Assembly: GCF_949774925.1 (NCBI RefSeq)
Contig: NZ_OX458932.1
Span: 1,364,001-1,428,000 of the forward strand
Direction: 5' to 3'
Length of the DNA stretch: 64,000 bases
Source: Candidatus Methylacidiphilum fumarolicum
GTDB lineage: Bacteria; Verrucomicrobiota; Verrucomicrobiia; Methylacidiphilales; Methylacidiphilaceae
The notes under the pieces were generated by a model, which saw only the letters and a program-made list of their open reading frames with translations, was not told where the DNA came from and ran no database searches. Positions 57,501 through 64,000 of this stretch are shown piece after piece. Numbering within the stretch: position 1 is the stretch's first letter; every line of letters starts with the position of its first letter. Both the position numbers and the translations under genes were made by a program.

Positions 57501-58162
57501 AGATCTCCTCCTATCCTCTGGATACACCTACAATTCGGGCTTTTAGTGTAAGACTCAAAAATTTATATCTTTACGAAGACATCAATTATGCCCAGCTCTA
57601 TTTCGATGCCATCAAATCCATTTTAATTAAAGACGAAGCCCAATTCCAATTCGCCGCGACAAAAGCAGCCATTGAAAACATCTACAAATGCATGGCTATC
57701 AAAGACGAAATCGAAGTGGCAAGGCTTCTGACGGAACCCAAAACCATATCACAAGACTTGCAGAAACTACACATTCATTTTGACAAAGGAGACAAGATTG
57801 TTTACAAGCATTGGACCTGCCCGGAATTTGTTATTGGAAAACTGAGGATTAGATTTCGATTGAAATCTTCTCAGTGGATGCTTCAGCTTATGAAAAGAGC
57901 AAAATTTTTAAGACGGCTTCTCCCTGGTTGGCATGCTAATGAAAGAGCCTTTCGAGATTGGTTCCTCTCTCTTTGCAAAGGATTCGACTACTCGACTGTG
58001 CAAGAATATCGACTCTGGGTAGACATCCTCAAATTGCCTGAGGAAATAAAAGGATATAGAGAAATCCGTTATCCAAAAATGGAAGCAGCTCGGGAAAAAG
58101 CCTCAAAAATTATGGCAACCATTAGTAGCAATAGCCAAAAAGAACAGCGCCTGCTGTCCTAA
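54584..58162 (+). CDS. Indolepyruvate:ferredoxin oxidoreductase, alpha-beta fused
   Basis: 1192 residues. Domain order: pyruvate-type TPP pyrimidine-binding region (GYPGSPISGIFDSV at about 46-59), then TFCPGCPHRDSA and the TPP-Mg region (HGDTGCYTML, GLGGGTGLGIDPF, FMGDSTFFHSG). A ferredoxin-like cysteine group follows (CEFCLECTLATGCPG, CIADGACARVGAC). Then comes a POR-gamma domain (VAGVGGMGIASVTAVLVRAG) and a DUF6537-type C-terminus. It oxidatively decarboxylates aryl-2-oxoacids such as indolepyruvate using ferredoxin. In this context it may recycle aromatic amino acids; role inferred. Monocistronic, with an AT-rich upstream region. Confidence 0.9.
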   Translation: MATKSIITAADPRFLKEEGFEVYTGNEAIVKGLLETDGGVHLITGYPGSPISGIFDSVESIACLLKEHGIQAILANNEALAAAMLNGSQMAGLRAVAAMKSVGFHVASDGLALGNLCGSHPEGGAIVIIGDDPWNDSTQAPADSRFLCKHLHMPLLEPSTIQEMKDWINLGFLLSRHSNLFIGYLVTTNQADGGGTVSVKKNHFPIHNALNPFLLNSSEIDLENRVILPPRTSKREQDYLFRYHLLWSKAKELGIDKSEFLDQKKGRKKIGFISSGLAYCYLLQALNTLGMYGQIPILKLGLSYPLNPEVIIPFAEAVEELYVIEERRAFVEEALVLLFNQEGITKKIYGKKFPFGLQGIPTTGGLDPSILIQILSPLFSTLSISNERTSSFRGFTLEGNSRTSFNLPIRTPTFCPGCPHRDSAAVLLEIQKDFKNPQYMKSQYQSDPIELVFHGDTGCYTMLMFEPFQNLMHNYSGMGLGGGTGLGIDPFIKNKQVVFMGDSTFFHSGMIAISNSVKNGQDITYIILDNRTTAMTGHQTTPALDKDLLGDRTDSQDIEKIIASVTEKTGVPIYRLNPASRESYKMLLERTLLKDGVKVVIAEKECAIVSQRRQTSRERKELREKGYIPKKRYVFINPDVCEFCLECTLATGCPGLTFVETDFGKKMATDLSWCIADGACARVGACPAFEELTVYRSSPRSTAKKENLKLDLPRRENLTKPFRIVVAGVGGMGIASVTAVLVRAGHRDGYRVQFCDRNGLAIRNGSVVSQIVFYPKSEGDSPPITPIGNYGDADLILGLDPLETARIIDPVGRYRVASPEKTSLILNETITQTVRSLLGKDQLSFEQFEEKILSMINPNKYLKFPFSRLSEEYFDNKLYSNLMVVGAAFQSGLLPFSLESIEWAVQETLGKASPINFEAFSVGRALATGSLDIAKHNEQAPIQDYHQEWDAFINQLQKSNKEEAQKLWKWNSEISSYPLDTPTIRAFSVRLKNLYLYEDINYAQLYFDAIKSILIKDEAQFQFAATKAAIENIYKCMAIKDEIEVARLLTEPKTISQDLQKLHIHFDKGDKIVYKHWTCPEFVIGKLRIRFRLKSSQWMLQLMKRAKFLRRLLPGWHANERAFRDWFLSLCKGFDYSTVQEYRLWVDILKLPEEIKGYREIRYPKMEAAREKASKIMATISSNSQKEQRLLS

Positions 58163-58205
58163 ACTTTGAAGCTCTAAAAAAGAATAGCTAAAGGGAGCCT
58201 GCTTT

Positions 58206-59579
58206 CTATTCAATCTTTTCTCTAAGAAAATCTACAAGCTCCTCAATCATAACTCTATCCTGCCTCATACTATCTCGATAACGAACGGTCACAGTATTTT
58301 TTTTCCCAACCAGTGCCCCCTCCCTTACTCCTTCTAATGTTTCAAAATCTATCGTCACACAGAAGGGTGTTCCAATTTCATCCATTCGTCGGTATCGCCG
58401 CCCAATCGCTCCAGATTCATCATAAAACGACTTAAAATGTTTTTGCAATAGCCTAAAGACCTCTTTAGCTTTAGAAACAATATCGATCTTGTTTTTTAGA
58501 AGAGGAAATATCCCAACTTTTATCGGGGCAATTCTTGGAGAAAACCCGAGTACAACGCGCTTTTCCTTTTCTCCTTTTTCTCCGAGGACCTCCTCTTCCC
58601 TATAGGCTTCACAAAGTAAGGCTAAAAGAGTTCTATCGACGCCAGCACTCGGTTCGACAACATGGGGGATATATTTACATTTTCTTTCTTCATCGTAATA
58701 TTCTAAAGATTTTCCACTAAAAGTGGCATGCTGTTTGAGATCAAAATCCGTTCGGTAGGCTATTCCTTCGAGTTCTTGCCTGCCAAAAGGAAAATCATAT
58801 TCTAAATCGTAGGTTTTTTTAGAATAAAATGCTCTTTCCTCCTCTGGTACATCGCGAACATGAATATGAGCTCTTGGAATACCAATAGACTCATACCATA
58901 AGATCCGTTGTTCTTTCCATTCTTCAATATACTGAAAGCCGGTATCAGGAGGAATGAAATATTCAAGTTCCATCTGTTCGAATTCTCTGGAACGAAAAAT
59001 GAAATTTCTTGGATTAACTTCGTTTCTGAACGCTTTTCCTATTTGGGCTATTCCAAAGGGTATTTTCATTCGAGAACTTTCCAAAACATTTTTGAATTGC
59101 ACAAAAATCGACTGAGCTGTTTCCGGTCTTAGATAGGTCAGAGTGCTTTCTTCTTCCAGAGGGCCAACATAAGTTTTAAAAAGAAGATTAAATCGCCTCG
59201 GCTCAGTCAATTCTCCTCCGCAGTCTCCTGGATGTTTTGAAGGATGTAACGGACAAGCACTTTCTTTTAAATGATCCAATCGGAACCTGGCATGACAGAG
59301 TTTACAGTCTACAAACCAATCGGCAAATTGCTCTTCATGACTGCTTGCTTTCCATACTTCCCTGTTCATTAGTATGGAACCATCCAATCCAACCACATCC
59401 GTTCTTAGCTGTGTCATGGCTTTCCACCATGACATTTTGATGTTGTTCTTCAGTTCTGCCCCCAGTGGACCATAGTCCCATACCCCATTAATTCCTCCAT
59501 AGATTTCTGAAGAAGGAAAAACGAAGCCTCTTCTTTTACATAGCGCAACAATCTTTTCTAAAAGCGTTAATTCTGTCAT
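58206..59579 (-). CDS. glyQS: Glycyl-tRNA synthetase, dimeric (alpha2) type
   Basis: 457 residues from the ATG at 59579 (MTELTLLEKIVALCKRRGFV); an upstream in-frame start at 59633 would overlap the divergent gene. Class II motifs: GVWDYGPLGAELK (start of the catalytic core), RPETAQSIFVQF, GIAQIGKAFRNEVNPRNFIF (motif 2) and PSAGVDRTLLALL (motif 3). The C-terminal anticodon-binding domain includes RYRRMDEIGTPFCVTIDFE. This is the eukaryote/archaea-like homodimeric form. Single gene. Confidence 0.95.
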   Translation of the reverse strand: MTELTLLEKIVALCKRRGFVFPSSEIYGGINGVWDYGPLGAELKNNIKMSWWKAMTQLRTDVVGLDGSILMNREVWKASSHEEQFADWFVDCKLCHARFRLDHLKESACPLHPSKHPGDCGGELTEPRRFNLLFKTYVGPLEEESTLTYLRPETAQSIFVQFKNVLESSRMKIPFGIAQIGKAFRNEVNPRNFIFRSREFEQMELEYFIPPDTGFQYIEEWKEQRILWYESIGIPRAHIHVRDVPEEERAFYSKKTYDLEYDFPFGRQELEGIAYRTDFDLKQHATFSGKSLEYYDEERKCKYIPHVVEPSAGVDRTLLALLCEAYREEEVLGEKGEKEKRVVLGFSPRIAPIKVGIFPLLKNKIDIVSKAKEVFRLLQKHFKSFYDESGAIGRRYRRMDEIGTPFCVTIDFETLEGVREGALVGKKNTVTVRYRDSMRQDRVMIEELVDFLREKIE

Positions 59580-59608
59580 AACTTTCAAAAATGAATAGTA
59601 TATCTTAA

Positions 59609-62047
59609 TTGTACGTGCACAAAAAGACACCAAAATCTGAAGCTATCGACAAAAAAGAAAAAACTTCCACAGAAGTTGTTCCGTATCGTCTGCCTTTTGC
59701 ACTTTGGTGTAGTTTTTGTTCGTTCACAAAAAAGCTCCTCCTTCTCTTTATTTTAGCCTTAATAGGGATTATACTAGGTCTTTTTCTTTACCTTCGCTTT
59801 TTCGGTTTCCCATCGCCAGTCAAACGTTTTGTTCTTTCTGAACTGGAATCCCGTGGAATGATTATATCTCTAGATAAACTCTCCATCGATCCCAAAGGCA
59901 ATCTTATAGCCAACCGAGTCGTCGTATTCCGTGCAAAAGACAAACAATCGATATGGCTCCAAGTCGATAAAGTTTATCTATCCGTCGGATGGTATTCATG
60001 GTGGAAAGGCCAGCCGTTGATACAAAGTGCCATTGTTTCCAACGCAACGATTTCGATTCCTCTGACTCCACACAATGAACTAGAAATCCATCAGGTCAAC
60101 GCTTCAGTCAAGCTCCTGGCTGATGCCATAGAAATTAAAAAAGCCAGCGGCAGGATTCTTAATATAAATTTTGATCTTAAAGGCAAAATTGAGCTCAACG
60201 GATTTCCTCCTTTTTATCCACAAACCGAGGAACAAATCCAGTGGATCGATGCAGTATGGTCAAAAGTGATGGCCACATTGGATCAACTGGAAACCCAAAA
60301 ACCACTTCTGCTTGAAGGTGCACTTAACCTTAGTACTAAAAACCCGGAAAATGCAGCAGCAGCCTTTCAACTATCCTCTAAAAAACTATGGTTTAAGAAC
60401 GCTCCTATTGACAATATTTTTGCTGAGCTAAGACTCAACAGTGGAGTATTACAGGTTGAAGAATTTACCATTGAACTCCCTAGAGGAGAAATGTCAGCAT
60501 GGGGAGAAATAGATTTTAAAGGATCTAATTCGTTTATCGAATTTCTCAGCAGCGCTGATATTACTTTGTTAAAAGCAGCATTGGACAAAAGCTGGCAAAA
60601 GACTTTTGAAAACTTAAAATTCAATGATTTGCCTACTTTCAGTGGTCGCTTGACTACAAAATGGGGAGAGCAGAAGATGACCAGTCTGGTCGTAGACATC
60701 CATTGCCATAATTTTTCTTATTATGGCAATCAGTTGAGCGAGTTATCCTTACCAATCGCTTATGATGGGAAGAAACTATTTATCCCCGAGATTAAGCTAA
60801 AAACTGCCGATGGGATGTTGATTGGAGAAATGCTTTGGGATAGGCTTCATTCCACTATCTGGGCAAAAATTAGCAGTAATAGAATAAATCCTAAGATTTT
60901 CAAAAATTTTTTTGGATCTGAATTTGATAGGATCTTGGATGTTACAGAATTCAATAAAGAATTTCCTTCAGTGAGCTTAGAAATCCGAGGTCCTGCACTA
61001 GATCCTAAGCAATGGGTCTATTCTGGCCACTATCTAATAAATAATTTTATTTATCAAGGAGTTTTAATTAAATCGGCAGAATCGGATTTTACTTTTTCCA
61101 ACTACGAGCTTTTTTTACCAAACTTACAAGTCAGCCGTCCAGAAGGAACAGTCAACGGAACCATTCGACATAATTTTCAAAAAAAACTTGTTTGGATCAC
61201 CAATCTTTGTTCTTCTGTCAACGTCATCGAATCGGCACCAGCTCTTGGAAAAGAATTTTATTCCTATGTCAAACCTTATCGGTTCCACTCTCCTCCTTTT
61301 TTAAAAGTCAACGGGGTTGTTGATATAGATAAAAATTCTAAAGAACCAAAAACTGACTTGCATATCGAGGTAGTCTCTTCCTCTGTTATGGATCTGGATA
61401 TTTTTAAAGTGACCTTTCCTCTGACCAAACCCAAAGGAGAAATCTTCTTAAAAGGCAGGGAATTAACCATCAAAGTCCATCACGGCTTTCTTTTCGATGG
61501 AACCATTCAAGGAGTTTATACTTCCAGTTTGTGGCGGAAGACGATTCCATTTCACACTCAATTTGCTATCACGCATGGGGATTTTCATAAGGCCATGCTA
61601 ACAATATTTAAAAACGAAAAAGATTCTGGAATTTTTAATTTCAAAACTCAATTTGGTGGAAATTTAGGAGATCTTTATTCTCTTAAAGGGGATGGGAAAA
61701 TTGAGATTCATGATGGCTATATTATGTCTATCCCTTTTTTAGGAATCATTTCTACCTCTTTAAGTACAAAAGACACCGATTTTGCAATGGCTAGAGCCGA
61801 TGAAGCTTCTGCTAGTTTTAATATCAAAGATGGTTGTATTTTGACTAAAGACCTGAAAATTTCTAGTTTTACTTTTTCGGTCTTAGGCTCTGGAAAATAC
61901 GATTTTATCCGAGATAATCTCGATATGGATATGCGGGTCAATATGCGGGGTCCCATGGGCTATTTGCTCTATCCTATCAGCCAGCTCTTTGAATATCATG
62001 GGACCGGAAAGCTTGCTTCCCCAGTCTGGAAATCTAAGGTTTTTTAA
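59609..62047 (+). CDS. AsmA-like/YhdP-type membrane-anchored envelope protein
   Basis: 812 residues. A cytoplasmic N-terminus is followed by one transmembrane helix (about 45-68, LLLLFILALIGIILGLFLYL), then a long periplasmic beta-rich region. The C-terminal part (IEIHDGYIMSIPFLGIISTS, DGCILTKDLKISS, GKYDF) resembles the AsmA C-terminal domain, which precedes a repeat-rich groove thought to carry phospholipids to the outer membrane. The start is uncertain: TTG at 59609 or GTG at 59615. It diverges from glyQS and its end is close to nfo. Confidence 0.7.
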   Translation: MYVHKKTPKSEAIDKKEKTSTEVVPYRLPFALWCSFCSFTKKLLLLFILALIGIILGLFLYLRFFGFPSPVKRFVLSELESRGMIISLDKLSIDPKGNLIANRVVVFRAKDKQSIWLQVDKVYLSVGWYSWWKGQPLIQSAIVSNATISIPLTPHNELEIHQVNASVKLLADAIEIKKASGRILNINFDLKGKIELNGFPPFYPQTEEQIQWIDAVWSKVMATLDQLETQKPLLLEGALNLSTKNPENAAAAFQLSSKKLWFKNAPIDNIFAELRLNSGVLQVEEFTIELPRGEMSAWGEIDFKGSNSFIEFLSSADITLLKAALDKSWQKTFENLKFNDLPTFSGRLTTKWGEQKMTSLVVDIHCHNFSYYGNQLSELSLPIAYDGKKLFIPEIKLKTADGMLIGEMLWDRLHSTIWAKISSNRINPKIFKNFFGSEFDRILDVTEFNKEFPSVSLEIRGPALDPKQWVYSGHYLINNFIYQGVLIKSAESDFTFSNYELFLPNLQVSRPEGTVNGTIRHNFQKKLVWITNLCSSVNVIESAPALGKEFYSYVKPYRFHSPPFLKVNGVVDIDKNSKEPKTDLHIEVVSSSVMDLDIFKVTFPLTKPKGEIFLKGRELTIKVHHGFLFDGTIQGVYTSSLWRKTIPFHTQFAITHGDFHKAMLTIFKNEKDSGIFNFKTQFGGNLGDLYSLKGDGKIEIHDGYIMSIPFLGIISTSLSTKDTDFAMARADEASASFNIKDGCILTKDLKISSFTFSVLGSGKYDFIRDNLDMDMRVNMRGPMGYLLYPISQLFEYHGTGKLASPVWKSKVF

Positions 62048-62063
62048 AAATGGGAACCTAAAA

Positions 62064-62972
62064 ATGGGCACTAAAGAGAGATTACCAAAGCAGGAAATGT
62101 GTCAACATCCCCTTTTGCCTGCTGAGATAAAATCTAGACTTGTCGGAGCGCATGTTTCGATCGCCGGTGGATTTCGATTTGCAGTTTTACGTGCAAAAGC
62201 TTGCGGTTTTAGTGCTGCGCAAATTTTTTTGAAAAACTGTCGAAGATGGGAAGATCCAATAGTAGATCCAGAAGATATAGCTCAATTTTTAAGTTTAAAA
62301 GAAAAATATAGGATCTTTTTTTTTGGTCATTTCAGCTATTTAATCAACCTTTGCGCTTCGACAGAACAGACAGCGGAAAAATCCATCCACGCATTGCTCC
62401 AAGAAATGGCTATAGCCTCAAAGCTCACTCTGCCATTTGTCGTTTTGCATCCTGGCAGTTCTGCAGTAGAGAAAACAATAGAAGCAATTGAAGTTCTCTC
62501 TACTCGATTAAATCTAGTGATGGAGATGACCGAAGCAGAAGAGGTAAAAATTGCCCTTGAAACAATGGCGGGTCAAGGCGGCCAGATTGGAAGAAATATT
62601 GAACAACTAAAAGCGATCTTTGAGAGACTAAACAAGCCGGAACGTTTTTGTTTTTGTTTAGATACTGCCCATCTTTGGGAAGCAGGATACGACGTAAAAA
62701 GCAAGGAAGGGTATGAAGAATTGATTGAAAAAATTTCAGCTGCTTTAGGCCTCTCTAGAATTGCTGCGTTTCATCTCAATGATTCAAGTAGCCCTTTTGG
62801 CTCAAACGTTGATCGGCACGCCCATATTGGAGAAGGGACTATTGGCCTTGAACCATTCCGAAGGATAATGGAAGATAGTCGATTTGCTAGCTTGCCTATG
62901 GTTTTGGAAACTCCTAAAGAAAATGGCGTAGAGGCGGATTGTCAGAATCTAAGAAAAATTTTAGTTTATTAA
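62064..62972 (+). CDS. nfo: Endonuclease IV (AP endonuclease)
   Basis: 302 residues from the ATG at 62064; other in-frame starts are 61989 (overlapping the upstream gene) and 62097. All zinc-ligand regions of the family are visible: GAHVSIAGGF, FFGHFSY, VVLHPGSSA, LVMEMTEAEE, CLDTAHLWEAGYD, FHLNDSSSPFGSNVDRHAHIGEG and MVLETPKENG. It cuts DNA 5' of abasic sites and removes 3' blocking groups in base excision repair. The upstream AsmA-like gene ends 16 bp before. Confidence 0.92.
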   Translation: MGTKERLPKQEMCQHPLLPAEIKSRLVGAHVSIAGGFRFAVLRAKACGFSAAQIFLKNCRRWEDPIVDPEDIAQFLSLKEKYRIFFFGHFSYLINLCASTEQTAEKSIHALLQEMAIASKLTLPFVVLHPGSSAVEKTIEAIEVLSTRLNLVMEMTEAEEVKIALETMAGQGGQIGRNIEQLKAIFERLNKPERFCFCLDTAHLWEAGYDVKSKEGYEELIEKISAALGLSRIAAFHLNDSSSPFGSNVDRHAHIGEGTIGLEPFRRIMEDSRFASLPMVLETPKENGVEADCQNLRKILVY

Positions 62973-63016
62973 AAAAATTTCTAGTCAAAAAGTGTAATCT
63001 AGATATAGTAATTGCC

Positions 63017-63361
63017 ATGAGTAATCTACGTATTGTTGCCTATTTAAAACCATCTTGTGGTTGGAGTAACGGGGTAAGAGCTATTTTGAAGAAATACAAC
63101 CTTCCTTACGAAGATAAAGACATCATTAATTATCCTGAAAACATGGAGGAGATGATTATGAAAAGTGGGCAGCCTTTTTCTCCATGCGTTGAAGTCAATG
63201 GCGAAATGCTTGCTGATATCAGTGGTCAGGAACTTGAAGAATGGCTCATTGCCAAAAATTATGTCCAAAGGATAGACAAGCCAGTCGATATACCTATTGA
63301 TCAAGCCTGCTCAGGGGAGCATCACCAGAGTCAGCCTATAAGAATAAATTTTGAACTTTAA
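63017..63361 (+). CDS. Glutaredoxin-family protein with CGWS monothiol site
   Basis: 114 residues from the ATG at 63017; a longer in-frame start at 62939 overlaps nfo. VAYLKPSCGWSNGVRAILKK gives a C-x-x-S active site in place of CPxC, so it has one active-site cysteine. SPCVEVNGEMLADISGQEL is the conserved second half with the cis-Pro-like turn. Monothiol members often bind Fe-S clusters or glutathione rather than reduce dithiols. It follows nfo by 44 bp. Confidence 0.82.
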   Translation: MSNLRIVAYLKPSCGWSNGVRAILKKYNLPYEDKDIINYPENMEEMIMKSGQPFSPCVEVNGEMLADISGQELEEWLIAKNYVQRIDKPVDIPIDQACSGEHHQSQPIRINFEL

Positions 63362-64000
63362 AACCGTTTGGATTGCTAGTATCTCAACTTACTTTTTAAG
63401 ATAAAATAGAAAGACTTTACGAAGCTATAAAGAAAGCATTCAGTTACACCGCTGAAAAAGGTCGAGAACAAAGTCATAAATGTTTTTTGACTCCCTTTGT
63501 GTCCTTATTTTGCTTGTTTTTTCTCAGGTAGGCTGGGCAGCGCAGTGAGCAAGGTTGGTGCACAACCTTGCCCACTGCTAAGCTAATTTTTTGTGTAAAC
63601 TCAAGTAGTTTTGTGTCCACCTGCCGTGAGAATCACAGACTCCAGTGGGCCCATCCACAAATAAATCGCCAGGGCTTCTAATCGAACGGATTGTCATGAC
63701 GGGATAAGAATTGATCCCGAAAAATCATCTTTATTGGATAAATTGACCTTTAACACACCGATCTAAGAATCGTCTATGCCCCATTTCATTGGGCAAGAAG
63801 AAGGTGTTTTTGAGTGACGCTCCGCACAGCTTTCATAAATGCAGCAGCGCAGAATTTCTCTCTTTATTGCATCTGGCCATATATGTTGATATTGTATTTC
63901 CAGAAGCTCAATAGGTTACTAATAAATCGTGAAAAACAAACTAATACTAATTAAATAGAAATTATTACAATTATAACATGCTTATTGTAATTGTGTTTTT
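63362..64000. other. Window end without supported gene
   Basis: 639 bases. The stretch from about 63570 to 63860 has higher G+C. A 39-codon minus-strand frame at 63578-63697 (MTIRSIRSPGDLFVDG...) and other short frames have no recognisable product. It may be further mobile-DNA debris or the edge of another gene outside the window. Nothing reliable can be called. Confidence 0.4.
63542..63578. repeat. Imperfect palindrome, 6+9 bp stem
   Basis: GCAGTG-A-GCAAGGTTG ... CAACCTTGC-C-CACTGC with a 5-nt loop (GTGCA). A T-run (ATTTTTT) occurs 7-13 bases to the right, so it could be a plus-strand terminator, but it is 180 bp beyond the nearest gene end. An IS-end hairpin or REP-like element is also possible. 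Confidence 0.5.

Noticed and set aside
63578-63697. 39-codon minus-strand frame ending at the palindrome at 63542-63578
   Set aside because: No ribosome site, no recognisable product, and composition similar to nearby debris.

Overview
The window looks like a chromosomal segment of a thermoacidophilic verrucomicrobial methanotroph close to Methylacidiphilum. This is an inference from low G+C, a complete pqqABCDE cluster (PQQ is the cofactor of methanol dehydrogenase), an NAD-linked formate dehydrogenase (fdsGBA-D), a hopanoid-type RND exporter and a globin. No 16S gene or methane oxidation gene lies in the window, so the assignment is not proven.

Layout. 1-871 (-): alternative sigma-70-family factor, cut by the window edge. 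1111-11120 (+): nine-gene operon resembling part of a type IV secretion system (two VirB2-like pilins, VirB3-like, VirB4-like ATPase, a polytopic membrane protein, a lipoprotein, and three exported proteins without recognisable family). Three 11-bp-phased TGTAACA repeats lie in the divergent promoter region. 11483-14841: membrane-anchored methyltransferase, RlpA-like exported protein, dihydrolipoamide-dehydrogenase-type flavoprotein. 15181-17254: glnB/glnK behind a near-consensus sigma-54 promoter, then glnA. 17255-18482: degraded insertion-sequence sequence. 18483-30276: envelope, lipid and housekeeping genes (glycosyltransferase, PAP2 phosphatase, a cysteine-desulfurase homologue that has lost its PLP lysine, HIT, nrdR, yceD-rpmF-plsX-fabH, an M42-like peptidase, purF, purM).

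30277-37569 is a graveyard of higher-G+C mobile DNA around the tmRNA gene ssrA (34256-34632, -). It holds two diverged copies of one IS605-type TnpB gene and one copy of a second TnpB lineage, all broken by frameshifts and stops. A 51-codon membrane peptide gene with its own terminator follows.

37570-49252: truncated hemoglobin, HNH nuclease, RND exporter, L,D-transpeptidase, DUF4870 protein, alkyladenine glycosylase and the formate dehydrogenase operon fdsGBA-D. 49459-53949: PQQ-associated beta-propeller gene (-) divergent from pqqABCDE (+), with a strong hairpin between pqqA and pqqB and a terminator after pqqE. 54146-63361: small secreted protein, fused indolepyruvate:ferredoxin oxidoreductase, glycyl-tRNA synthetase, AsmA-like protein, endonuclease IV and a monothiol glutaredoxin. 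The last 640 bases carry no gene I can support.

Functionally, the pqq and fds clusters serve the methanol-to-CO2 end of C1 metabolism, and glnB-glnA handles nitrogen assimilation. The most unusual items are the minimal T4SS-like locus with an altered Walker B box, the catalytically dead cysteine-desulfurase homologue, and the tmRNA with an apparent 15-nt insertion next to a cluster of dead TnpB genes.
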